Shown: piece by piece, positions 34,312 through 42,263 of the stretch | How positions within the stretch are numbered: the first letter of the stretch is position 1 | Layout: every line of letters starts with the position of its first letter | Source of the DNA: Bosea beijingensis | GTDB lineage: Bacteria; Pseudomonadota; Alphaproteobacteria; Rhizobiales; Beijerinckiaceae | Assembly: GCF_030758975.1 (NCBI RefSeq) | Contig: NZ_CP132359.1 | Span: forward strand, 3,431,283 to 3,495,282 | Length of the DNA stretch: 64,000 bases | Reading direction: 5' to 3' | The notes under the pieces: generated by a model | The model's input: the letters and a program-made list of their open reading frames with translations, nothing else | Told to the model about the DNA's origin: nothing | The model's database searches: none | Position numbers and translations under genes: made by a program

Positions 34312-35244
34312 ATGACGACAGGCTTCACCGGGATCCACGCGATCCTCTATGCGCTGTTCGATGCCGGGGAGCGTCTCGACCGGCAGGCGATGCGGCGACA
34401 GGTGGAGATTTGCCTGGGCCTCGGCGTCCACGGTATCGCCGCGCTCGGGCTCGCGACCGAGGTCTCGAAGCTCACCGTCGCCGAGCGGCGGACCGTGATG
34501 GAATGGGCGTCGGAGGATCTCGCCGGGCGCAAGCCGCTGGCCTTCACGATCTACGGCTCCTCGGTCGGCGAGCAGATCGAACAGGTGAGGGCGGCCGAAG
34601 CGGTGAAGGCCGATTGGGTCATCCTTCAGCCGCCGATGGTCGGAAGCTTCGGCGCCGCCGAGTATATCCGCTTCTTCGGGCGGGTCGCGGAGGCGACGAG
34701 CCTGCCCGTCGCGATCCAGAACGCGCCGGCCTATATGGGGCGGGGCCTGTCGGCCGGCGATATCCGCGATCTCGTCGCGCAGCATCCGAACATCGCGCTG
34801 GTGAAGGGCGAGGCACCGGCAACGGATATCGCACAACTGATCGAAACCACCGAGAACCGCTTGCCGATCATGAACGGGCGCGGCGGGATCGAGCTGATCG
34901 AGAACCTGCGCGCCGGCTGCGTCGGCATGGTCCTGGCGCCCGACGTGATCGACTTCATGGTCCACGCCTATGAGAGCTTCAAGGCCGGGGATGAGGCGGC
35001 GGCCGAACTCGCCTATCGCGACGCTCTGCCGGCTATCGTCTTCATCATGCAGTCGCTGGAGAGCCTGATCTGCTACGGCAAGCGCGTCTTCGGCGCGCGG
35101 GCGGGCATCGCGATCCACGATCGCGCGCCGGCCATGCGGCCGACGGCCTTTGGCGAAGCGCTCGTGCAGCAGCACGTCGCGAAGCTTGGGCGCTTTTCAG
35201 GGCGCGCGCCTGATGGGCGCGGCGGCCACCTGCGCCCGGTTTGA
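34312..35244 (+). CDS. DapA-family (dihydrodipicolinate synthase-like) aldolase
   Basis: 310 residues, a TIM barrel of the class I aldolase/dehydratase family. The Schiff-base Lys is Lys165 in IALVKGEAPA. The usual YNxP motif reads IQNAPAY, so the catalytic Tyr of DapA is replaced by Gln, and the GTTGE loop reads GLATEV. It is therefore not lysine-pathway DapA; such relatives act on 2-keto-3-deoxy acids, N-acetylneuraminate or hydroxyproline-derived compounds. It lies opposite the gntR-tctCBA operon, whose transporter probably brings in the substrate. Confidence 0.87.
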   Translation: MTTGFTGIHAILYALFDAGERLDRQAMRRQVEICLGLGVHGIAALGLATEVSKLTVAERRTVMEWASEDLAGRKPLAFTIYGSSVGEQIEQVRAAEAVKADWVILQPPMVGSFGAAEYIRFFGRVAEATSLPVAIQNAPAYMGRGLSAGDIRDLVAQHPNIALVKGEAPATDIAQLIETTENRLPIMNGRGGIELIENLRAGCVGMVLAPDVIDFMVHAYESFKAGDEAAAELAYRDALPAIVFIMQSLESLICYGKRVFGARAGIAIHDRAPAMRPTAFGEALVQQHVAKLGRFSGRAPDGRGGHLRPV

Positions 35245-35254
35245 GCGGACGGCG

Positions 35255-35746
35255 TCAGACCTGCCGCAGCCCGCGATAGCGCGCGAAGACGTTCTGGCGG
35301 CCAGCCGAAAAGATCATGACCTCGTAGGTATCCGGTTGCTGCCCGGCGACTTCCATGCCGGGTGAGCCGACAGGCATGCCTGAGACCGCGAGGCCCGTCG
35401 CCTTGGGGCGCTCGGCGAGCAGGCGCTTGATCGCCTCGGCCGGGACATGGCCCTCCACGACATAGCCGCCGATCTCGGCGGTGTGGCAGGAGGCCAGGGG
35501 ATCGGGCACGCCGAGCCGCGCCTTCAGCGGTGCGACATCGGGCACCTCGACGACCTCGACCGGGAAGCCCGCTGCCTTCACATGCGCCACCCAGTTGCCG
35601 CAACAGCCGCAGTTGGGATCGCGCGTGACGATCATCTTCGGGAGCGTCTCGGCGGCCAGCGCCGATTGCGACAAGGCTAGGGCCGCCGCGGCTTGCGTCG
35701 CGCCCGTGAGGAGCATGCGGCGGGACGGGAGTCGTTGGATCGTCAA
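35255..35746 (-). CDS. DUF411 metal-binding protein
   Basis: 163 residues. The N-terminus (SRRMLLTGATQAAAALAL) is a twin-arginine-like signal. The DUF411 domain starts with KMIVTRDPNCGCCGNW, whose CxCC cysteines are the expected copper site, and continues with HTAEIGGYVVEGHVPAEAIK and SGMPVGSPGME, both typical. DUF411 proteins occur in copper resistance loci and are probably periplasmic copper binders. A CopZ-like gene lies 22 bp upstream on the same strand, making a two-gene copper unit. The ATPase or oxidase normally associated is not in the window. Confidence 0.88.
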   Translation of the reverse strand: MTIQRLPSRRMLLTGATQAAAALALSQSALAAETLPKMIVTRDPNCGCCGNWVAHVKAAGFPVEVVEVPDVAPLKARLGVPDPLASCHTAEIGGYVVEGHVPAEAIKRLLAERPKATGLAVSGMPVGSPGMEVAGQQPDTYEVMIFSAGRQNVFARYRGLRQV

Positions 35747-35768
35747 GAGGGCCTCCTTGGCCGTGATG

Positions 35769-36035
35769 TCAGCGGGTGGGGACCGAGCTGGGCGTGTAGC
35801 CCGCCGCGCTGACGAGCGCGCCGATGCTGGCGAAATCGCCGCCGCCCTGCACCGTGACCAGCTTGGAAGCAGGGTCCGCGGTGACGGTGGCGCCCGGAAA
35901 GGCGCCCTTGATGGCCTGTTCGATCCTGCCGGCGCAGTGGCCGCAGGTCATGTCGTCGACCCGGAGGCTGACGGCGTCGGAGGAAGCTTGCGTTGCCGCC
36001 GAGGCGGCGGTCGAATGCGGGTGGCAAGAGCACAT
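35769..36035 (-). CDS. Heavy-metal-associated domain protein, CopZ-like
   Basis: 88 residues. After a Cys/His-rich N-terminus (MCSCHPHS) comes an HMA domain (about 22-85) with the metal site MTCGHC (Cys31, Cys34), fold beta-alpha-beta-beta-alpha-beta. Such chaperones carry Cu(I) in the cytoplasm to an exporting ATPase or regulator. The extra N-terminal Cys and His residues could add a second metal site. It precedes the DUF411 gene in the same transcript. Confidence 0.88.
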   Translation of the reverse strand: MCSCHPHSTAASAATQASSDAVSLRVDDMTCGHCAGRIEQAIKGAFPGATVTADPASKLVTVQGGGDFASIGALVSAAGYTPSSVPTR

Positions 36036-36291
36036 GGCGTGTCGTTCCTGACTGTCGATGAATGCATCCTGCGCCTTCCCATAATGGTAAGGTCAAGCCC
36101 GTTGCGGCTATTCTCGCTCTTGCCTCCGGATTTGCATCTGCGGCTTTGCGTCGCCCGCCGATAAGGCACGAAGGGTGCGGGAGGCGCTCGGCTGCCTGCG
36201 GTCGCGGCAGGCAGAGCGCATCGCACTGGATTCCCGGCTCCGGGGGCGGCATGCTTCCCGGAAGCTCGAACAGCAGCGAGGAGAGGCTCCC

Positions 36292-36687
36292 TTGGACATC
36301 ACACGCGCCGGATCGCGGCCCTCCGGCAAGGGCCCCTCGGACTGGTTCACCGGAGCGGTTCGCATCGACCCGCTCTGCAATTCCCATGCGGCCGAGCGCG
36401 TCCAGGGCGCGAGCGTCACCTTCGAGCCCGGCGCCCGCACGGCATGGCATACGCATCCGCTCGGGCAGACGGTGATCGTGACGGCGGGGCTCGGCCGTGC
36501 GCAATGCTGGGGTGGACCGATCATGGAAATCCGGCCCGGCGACGTCGTCTGGTTTCCACCCGGCGAGAAGCACTGGCACGGAGCCTCTCCGGCCACCGCG
36601 ATGACGCATATCGCGATCCAGGAGGTTCAGGACGGCAAGGTCGTCGACTGGATGGAGCAGGTCTCCGACACCCAGTACGGCGGTTAA
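36292..36687 (+). CDS. Cupin domain protein
   Basis: 131 residues from a TTG start at 36292. The frame is open further upstream, but family members begin at the [14 protein letters not shown] segment, and GAGGAGAGG stands six bases before the TTG. The cupin motifs are [15 protein letters not shown] with the metal-binding His pair, and [17 protein letters not shown]. Small cupins of this type (carboxymuconolactone decarboxylase-associated) bind a metal; their reaction is often unknown. It is a single-gene unit opposite the copper pair. Confidence 0.88.
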   Translation: MDITRAGSRPSGKGPSDWFTGAVRIDPLCNSHAAERVQGASVTFEPGARTAWHTHPLGQTVIVTAGLGRAQCWGGPIMEIRPGDVVWFPPGEKHWHGASPATAMTHIAIQEVQDGKVVDWMEQVSDTQYGG

Positions 36688-36811
36688 CGATGTGAGCCGG
36701 TGCTTGCCGGCCCGCTGGGGAAGGCGTGCATCTGACGCTTTTATTTTGTCGCGAATTGGATCATTGATAGCGCTGTGAGTTTAATGCCTGCGTAACCTTA
36801 CGAGAGAGTTC

Positions 36812-37033
36812 ATGCGGCCCGAGCGCGTGCGACGGTTCCCAGCGCCTGTTCAGGCTCCCAGCCTCGGCCGCCGGCTGCAGGCGGCGAACGACAACGAGCC
36901 CGAGATCAGGGATAGCGTCGCCAGCATCCTGATCGGGCGTTCCCTGATCGTCGGCGCGGCGCTGCTGGCCGTGGCCATCGTTGCCGGGTGGAGCCTCTGG
37001 CTCGGCCGCACGCTCTGGCGTCACTTCGTCTGA
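36812..37033 (+). CDS. Small single-pass membrane protein, function unknown
   Basis: 73 residues. The cytoplasmic half is basic and contains RRLQAANDNEP, a string common in small Hyphomicrobiales proteins; a single membrane helix (about 45-63, IVGALLAVAIVAGWSLWL-like) follows and the protein ends with GRTLWRHFV. GAGAG precedes the ATG. I do not recognise a family. It is near exopolysaccharide-type genes but is not clearly part of their transcript. Confidence 0.6.
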   Translation: MRPERVRRFPAPVQAPSLGRRLQAANDNEPEIRDSVASILIGRSLIVGAALLAVAIVAGWSLWLGRTLWRHFV

Positions 37034-37104
37034 TCCGGAGCGGGCGGTCCGGCACCTCCGTGAAGCGTTGACGCTGCGGCAAGGATCGTTAAAATTTATC
37101 GTAT

Positions 37105-37146
37105 CGCATTCGACGGCCAGCAGAGGACCGCTGGCCGTCGAATGCG
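37105..37146. other. 17-bp perfect inverted repeat
   Basis: CGCATTCGACGGCCAGC pairs perfectly with its complement around an eight-base loop. It lies between the small membrane protein gene and the WecG-like gene. On the minus strand an ATAAATTTTAA stretch follows, which could make it a terminator for leftward transcription; on the plus strand it would sit in the 5' leader of the WecG-like gene, 51 bp before its start. Confidence 0.6.
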
Positions 37147-37197
37147 CTGCGCCCCGGTCGCATCGGGACGCCAACCCGTGTCCATGCTGGGGCGATC

Positions 37198-37758
37198 GTG
37201 CAGTCGAGCATCATCCACCGCCAGATCGGCAGCCGCGCCGCTCCCGAGCGGGTGGGCGAGATCGCCGGAATCGCCGGCCTCCTGCGCGACTGCGCCGAAG
37301 GGGAGCGCAGGGTCTTCCTGTTCGGCGGGGACAGCCGGGCGATCTACACGCTGCGGGAACAGGTCGCGGCGGTTTTCCCGACGGTTCGGATCGCCGGCAT
37401 CTGCGATGCCGATTTTGCCGGGCCGATCGATCGCGCGGTTCTCGACCATATCGCTGCAGCGAAGGCCGATGTGATCGTGACCGATCTCCCGGAGACGCGC
37501 TTCCGGCTGTTCTGCGCGCAATGCGCCGCGATGGGAATCTACGGAAAGCGGATCAACCTGCCGGGAAGCTTCGCCGATTTCGCCTTCGGCCCGGCGAAGG
37601 GCTTCCTCGGCCTCTCCGTTCCGGCTCGGCTGCGCCGGATCGGCGCCGCGGCGAGGGCCGGCCTGCGCTTCACCCGTCTTGTTCTCAGGCAGGGCCTGAG
37701 CCGGTCCGGGGCCGGGCATGCGCTCCCGGGTCCGCCCCGGCGCGGCGGCCGGGGCTGA
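37198..37758 (+). CDS. WecG/TagA-like protein, short and divergent
   Basis: 186 residues from a GTG start after CTGGGGCGATC. The core resembles the C-terminal Rossmann part of WecG/TagA/CpsF glycosyltransferases: RRVFLFGGDSRAIYTLREQV, then a VRIAGICDADF segment and DHIAAAKADVIVTDLPETRF. Family members have about 245 residues and keep their catalytic Asp in the N-terminal third, which is missing here; the usual GLGMPxQE reads TDLPETR. It may be inactive or have another role. It converges with a WcaJ-type glycosyl-1-phosphate transferase gene, so surface polysaccharide is the likely context. Confidence 0.6.
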   Translation: MQSSIIHRQIGSRAAPERVGEIAGIAGLLRDCAEGERRVFLFGGDSRAIYTLREQVAAVFPTVRIAGICDADFAGPIDRAVLDHIAAAKADVIVTDLPETRFRLFCAQCAAMGIYGKRINLPGSFADFAFGPAKGFLGLSVPARLRRIGAAARAGLRFTRLVLRQGLSRSGAGHALPGPPRRGGRG

Positions 37759-37769
37759 TCATGCAGAGC

Positions 37770-39212
37770 TCAGCGCGCGTTGGAAAAAGCCTTCCGGCTC
37801 AGAACGGTCCGGAACAGGATCGTAATGTCCAGCCAGAATGACCAGTTGTCGATATACCAATGGTCATAGGCGACGCGCCTGGCCATCTTGTCGTCGGTAT
37901 CGGTCTCGCCGCGCAGGCCGTTGACCTGCGCCCAGCCGGTGATGCCGGGCTTCACGTTATGGCGGCGGGCATAGTTGGCGATCTTGCGCTCGAACTCGAC
38001 ATCATGCGCCAGCGCGTGAGGGCGCGGGCCGACGAGCGACATATGGCCGGCGAGAACGTTGAGGAATTGCGGCAGTTCATCGAGATTGTAGCGCCGCAGC
38101 AGATGGCCGAGGCGCGTGATCCGGGGATCGTTGCGCTTGGCCTGGACGACGACCTGGCCGTCATCGGTCGTGGTCATCGTGCGGAACTTGAAGATCCGGA
38201 AAGCCTGCTGGTTGAAACCATAGCGCCGCTGGCGGAAGAGCACCGGGCCGGGCGAATCGAGCCGGATCAACGCCGCGATCAGCAGAAGGAGCGGCAGGGT
38301 CAGGACGATGCCGCAGGAGGCGGCCACGATGTCGAAGGCCCGCTTGAGAGCGATCTCGGCCGCCGATAACGGCTGGCGCGTCAGGCGCAGGCTCGACAGG
38401 GTTCCGGTATGGACGACATGCGTCCCGCTGAAGCGCTCCATGATCGGTTCGGGCGCGAGATGGATCGCGACCGGCAGGTTCATGAAGGCATCGACGCAAG
38501 CGGAGATGGTGTCCTGCTCGGCCCAGGGAAGAGCGATGAAGACGGCATCCGGCCGCTTCGCCCGGCAATTCGCCACGGCGGCGGCCAGATCGGCAGCCAG
38601 GGCAGCCGGGTCGGCTTTGCCCGACGCTTTCAGGAAGGCGACGTCGGTGACCGCGAAGCCCATGTGCCAGGGCTTGTGCCGCGACACGAAGGACATGATG
38701 TTCGCTTCGCGCCCGATCAGGAAGGCGCGCTCGGCGGTGATGCGGCCGGCGCGGCTGCCGGCCGCGACCAGCCTGACGACCACCGAGCGGGAGAGGGCGA
38801 TGACCGGGATGCCGGACAGATAGGTCGCGACGATGACCGCCCGCGAATAATTGTCGGCGACCTTGGCGAGGAACAGCAGGGCCAGGAAGGCGACCATGGT
38901 GATGTTCCACACGGCGAAGGCGGAGCCCATCTGCCCCCGCGTCGAGAGATAGTTCCCGATCTGATAGCGGCCGCGCATCAAGTTGACGAAGACGAACAGC
39001 GTCGCGAGCATCGCCGCCAGCTCCGGCGTGGAGCGATCGACGCCGAGCCGGCCGTTCGCGCCGAGGTAATACGCGAGCGAGACCGTGTAGACGAGCGCAG
39101 CGATCATGGCAGCGTCGCTCGCCGCCGTGAGAGGGCCGAGCCAGAGGCGCCAGAGTCCCGATCGATTCTCGGGCAGGGCCTGCGGCATGCCGCTCAGATC
39201 GTTGACGCTCAT
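37770..39212 (-). CDS. Exopolysaccharide sugar-1-phosphate transferase (WcaJ/ExoY-like)
   Basis: 480 residues from the ATG at 39212 (GGGGAAGAG before it). Four N-terminal membrane helices and a CoA-binding-like middle domain precede a bacterial sugar transferase domain (about 285-480): KRAFDIVAASCGIVLTLPLL, FKFRTM, RRYNLDELPQFLNVLAGHMS, LVGPRPHA and PGITGWAQVNGLRGET, all typical. The enzyme puts the first sugar phosphate, usually glucose or galactose, on undecaprenyl phosphate at the inner membrane to start a polysaccharide repeat unit. Other polymerisation or export genes are not in the window. Confidence 0.93.
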   Translation of the reverse strand: MSVNDLSGMPQALPENRSGLWRLWLGPLTAASDAAMIAALVYTVSLAYYLGANGRLGVDRSTPELAAMLATLFVFVNLMRGRYQIGNYLSTRGQMGSAFAVWNITMVAFLALLFLAKVADNYSRAVIVATYLSGIPVIALSRSVVVRLVAAGSRAGRITAERAFLIGREANIMSFVSRHKPWHMGFAVTDVAFLKASGKADPAALAADLAAAVANCRAKRPDAVFIALPWAEQDTISACVDAFMNLPVAIHLAPEPIMERFSGTHVVHTGTLSSLRLTRQPLSAAEIALKRAFDIVAASCGIVLTLPLLLLIAALIRLDSPGPVLFRQRRYGFNQQAFRIFKFRTMTTTDDGQVVVQAKRNDPRITRLGHLLRRYNLDELPQFLNVLAGHMSLVGPRPHALAHDVEFERKIANYARRHNVKPGITGWAQVNGLRGETDTDDKMARRVAYDHWYIDNWSFWLDITILFRTVLSRKAFSNAR

Positions 39213-39403
39213 CTCTTCCCCCAAGGCGGCTGGCGCATGTTCCGTTGCGGCACATCGCGCCGGCGCCGGATCATCCTGGGGAGCAGAGTGGCAAGCCGCG
39301 TGCCGGCACCGTCTGGGTCAATTCGGCGCGGCGGAGGGCCTTCGGGGCTGAGAAAAGGGACGCTTTCGGGGGCAGGCGTGAACCGGTGTTGTGCCGGGAT
39401 GAG

Positions 39404-39778
39404 TCAGGCAGGCTTGCGGAAGCGCTGGATCATCAGCTCGAACCAGACGGCGAAGCCGCTTCCCAGCACGGCGCCGGCGATCTTCACCATGGCGTCGCGG
39501 GGCATGCCGTGGCGCGTGGCCTCCCAGGTCTGCAGCCATTCCAGCCCGATCGCGACGACGACGATGCCGGCCAGGACCAGCCAGCGCCCGCGCGGATAGG
39601 CGAAGGCCAGCGCCGCGCCCGCAGCGAAATAGGACAGGAATCGCTCGGCATTGGCGCTCAGCATCGGCACATGGGGCCGTGCCTCGATCGGCGAGAGCGT
39701 GGCAGCGACGATCACCAGCACGACGGCCCAGCCGAGGAGCACGGCGAGGCGGCGCAGCTTTTCAAGCGACAGATTCAA
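39404..39778 (-). CDS. VanZ-like membrane protein
   Basis: 124 residues if translation starts at the TTG at 39778 (GGAG seven bases before it); the open frame extends to 39880 without hydrophobic or family character. It has four membrane helices and the VanZ-like pattern: LSPIEARPHVP after the first helix, NAERFLSYFAAGAALAFAYP, then a conserved Glu-Gln pair in GLEWLQTWEATRHGMPRDA and KIAGAVLGSGFAV. The role is unknown; VanZ-like proteins are often found beside polysaccharide genes, as here. Confidence 0.75.
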   Translation of the reverse strand: MNLSLEKLRRLAVLLGWAVVLVIVAATLSPIEARPHVPMLSANAERFLSYFAAGAALAFAYPRGRWLVLAGIVVVAIGLEWLQTWEATRHGMPRDAMVKIAGAVLGSGFAVWFELMIQRFRKPA

Positions 39779-40025
39779 GACCGGACTCCGAGCAATCGGC
39801 GAGGCGTGCAGGCAAGATACGGACCAGCGCCGGCGAAATCGCACGAGAGCGGGACGGAAGCCGCCCTTATGACGATGCAAAAACGACGAAGCAATGGCGG
39901 TAACGAGAGTTTTCGCTGCAACCGACGAAGTTTCTTGTCATCGTCGGCGGCCCAGTCATCCTGCCGGGTGACGGAGCGTTCGTTCCAAGACTGGCGTGCC
40001 GGCATACCGGCCGATGGGAGAGATG

Positions 40026-40775
40026 ATGACCGATGTCCTTGCAGCGCCTCCGGCGGCGCGGATCGCACGCGGCGGGAAGGCGATCTACGGCGTTCCCCTG
40101 GGCATCCTGATGCTGGAAGCCCGTTTCCCGCGGATCCCCGGCGACATGGGCAATGGCGCGACCTGGCCGTTCCCGGTGCTGTATCGCGTGGTCGGCGGCG
40201 CCAGCCCCGAGAAGGTCGTGCTCAAGGGAGCTGCCGGCCTGCTGCCGGATTTCATCGAGGCGGCGCGCGATCTCGTCCGGCTCGGCGCCGAGGCGATCAC
40301 CACCAATTGCGGCTTCCTCTCGCTGTTCCAGCGCGAGCTTGCGGCTGCCGTCGGCGTGCCGGTCGCGACCTCCTCGCTGATGCAGGTGCCCTGGGTGCAG
40401 GCGACGCTGCCGCCCGGCAAAAGGGTCGGCGTGGTCACGGTCTCGGCGGGGTCGCTGACGCCGAAGCATCTGGAGGCAGCCGGGGTGCCGCTCGACACGC
40501 CCGTCACTGGTACCGAGAACGGCCGCGAGTTCTTCCGCGTGCTGATCAAGGCCGAGAAGGACGACATGGATGTCGATCTCGCTCGGCAGGATGTGGTGCA
40601 GGCGGCGCTCGATCTCGTCGCCCGCCATCCGGAGGTCGGCGCGATCGTGCTCGAATGCACGAACATGCCGCCCTATGCGGCGGATGTGCAGGCGGCGACC
40701 GGGCTGCCGGTTCACGATATCTATTCGCTGATCAACTGGTTCCACGCCGGCCTGAGGCCGCGCCACTTCGGCTGA
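40026..40775 (+). CDS. Aspartate/glutamate racemase family protein
   Basis: 249 residues from ATG 40026, chosen over 40023 for its spacing from GGGAG. Two Cys residues typical of cofactor-independent racemases and related lyases are present: Cys95 in AITTNCGFLSLFQ and Cys211 in IVLECTNMPPYA. Related proteins include hydantoin, Asp and Glu racemases and arylmalonate decarboxylase-like enzymes. The first Cys lies in a TTNCGF context seen in an unassigned subgroup. It is a single gene between surface-polysaccharide and DUF2793 genes. Confidence 0.85.
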   Translation: MTDVLAAPPAARIARGGKAIYGVPLGILMLEARFPRIPGDMGNGATWPFPVLYRVVGGASPEKVVLKGAAGLLPDFIEAARDLVRLGAEAITTNCGFLSLFQRELAAAVGVPVATSSLMQVPWVQATLPPGKRVGVVTVSAGSLTPKHLEAAGVPLDTPVTGTENGREFFRVLIKAEKDDMDVDLARQDVVQAALDLVARHPEVGAIVLECTNMPPYAADVQAATGLPVHDIYSLINWFHAGLRPRHFG

Positions 40776-40865
40776 CCCGAAAGGCTGAGTTATCCCCGGT
40801 GGGCTGGACCGGCTGCATCATCGCCTCGCGGCAGCCAAGCGCTGCGTTTCCTTCCGCGAGGCCCC

Positions 40866-42260
40866 ATGACCGACACGCCCCGTCTTTCGCTGCCGCTGCT
40901 CGCCGCCGGGCAGGCGCAGAAGCACGTCACCCATAACGACGCCCTGGTCCGTCTCGACGGGCTGATCCATCTCACGGTCGACAGCCGAACGCAGACAGCG
41001 CCGCCGGCTTCGCCGACCGAGCTCTCCGCTTATATCGTGCCGGCCGGCGGCAGCGGCGCCTTCACGGGCCGCACCGATCAGGTCGCGCTGTTCGAGGATG
41101 GCGGCTGGATCTTCCTCGTGCCGCGCGCCGGCTGGCAGGCCTGGGTGATCGACGAGGAGGAGCACAATCTCTGGACCGGGACGGAATGGCGCCGCGGCAG
41201 CCCGCTCAGCAGCCTCGGCGCCGAGCGCTGGGGCGTGAATGCGACGGCGGACACGACCAACCGTCTCGCGGTGTCCTCGGATGCCAGCTTGTTCAATCAT
41301 GCCGGCAGCGACCACCGATTGAAGATCAACAAGAACGCCGCCGGCAGTACCGCGAGCTTGCTGTTCCAAAGCAACTGGTCGGGCCGGGCCGAGTTCGGCC
41401 TCGCCGGCGACGACGACTTCCGGGTCAAGGTCAGCGCCGACGGCTCGACGTGGCATGATGCACTGGCGATCGACCGGGCATCTGGCAGCATCGCCTTGCC
41501 GGCTTCGCCCTGGGCCACGGGAGCCAATCTGCTGGTCAATGGCGATATGGCGATCAATCAACGCGGCTTTGCCGGTGGCGCGCTCGCTGCCGGTGCCTAT
41601 GGCTTCGATCGCTGGAAGGCGGAGACAGGCGGTGCGAATCTCTCGCTCAGCGGATTCACCATCACCTTGACCTCCGGGGCCATCATTCAGCCGGTCGAGC
41701 CGGCGCTTTGGGGGCTCGCTTCCTTCGCCGGGCTGCCGTTGACGCTTTCAGTCGAGGATCTCGCTGGCGGCAGCCTCGCCGTGACGATCGGCAGCCAGTC
41801 CGGCACGGTCACGGCGGGGACGGGGCGTCGCTCGCTGACGCTGACGCCTGCTGTCGGCGATACCGGCGTGCTGCAGGTCCGATTGTCGCCGAGCGCGGGG
41901 GCGGTCAGCTTCGCGCGGATCAAGCTGGAGCGCGGGGCGCTTGCCACGATCTGGACGGCGCGTCCGCTTTCCGTCGAGCAGATTCTGTGCCGGCGCTACT
42001 ATCTGAAACAGGACGGGCAGGTGCTGATCGATGCCTATCAGGCGTTGGCGACGGCGAGCCGGCAGAGCCTCACCCTGCCAGTGCCGATGCGTACGACCCC
42101 AAGCGCGAGCTTTTCCGTCTCGCTGGAGATCAACGTGCAGGGTACCGACAGGGGCGTGGTCGCGCAATCGCCCGAGCGGGCCTACGCCTATGTCACCGCG
42201 CTGGCGCTCGGCCGGGTGAGGGCGGCTTTCGACGCGATCGCCTTCGACGCGGAGCTGTGA
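40866..42260 (+). CDS. DUF2793 protein
   Basis: 464 residues. The N-terminal DUF2793 hallmark is LPLLAAGQAQKHVTHNDALV, followed by GGWIFLVPRAGWQAWVIDEE and a long beta-rich, Gly/Ser/Thr-rich C-terminal part that resembles phage tail-associated or carbohydrate-binding modules. DUF2793 occurs in phage and gene-transfer-agent late regions of alphaproteobacteria. No capsid, portal or tail genes are near, so this is a stand-alone copy. It ends 3 bp from the convergent dehydrogenase gene. Confidence 0.85.
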   Translation: MTDTPRLSLPLLAAGQAQKHVTHNDALVRLDGLIHLTVDSRTQTAPPASPTELSAYIVPAGGSGAFTGRTDQVALFEDGGWIFLVPRAGWQAWVIDEEEHNLWTGTEWRRGSPLSSLGAERWGVNATADTTNRLAVSSDASLFNHAGSDHRLKINKNAAGSTASLLFQSNWSGRAEFGLAGDDDFRVKVSADGSTWHDALAIDRASGSIALPASPWATGANLLVNGDMAINQRGFAGGALAAGAYGFDRWKAETGGANLSLSGFTITLTSGAIIQPVEPALWGLASFAGLPLTLSVEDLAGGSLAVTIGSQSGTVTAGTGRRSLTLTPAVGDTGVLQVRLSPSAGAVSFARIKLERGALATIWTARPLSVEQILCRRYYLKQDGQVLIDAYQALATASRQSLTLPVPMRTTPSASFSVSLEINVQGTDRGVVAQSPERAYAYVTALALGRVRAAFDAIAFDAEL

Positions 42261-42263
42261 GGT

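Noticed and set aside
40866..42260. Prophage or gene transfer agent region
   Set aside because: Only the DUF2793 gene is phage-like. There is no integrase, terminase, portal, capsid or tail gene and no attachment-site repeat.
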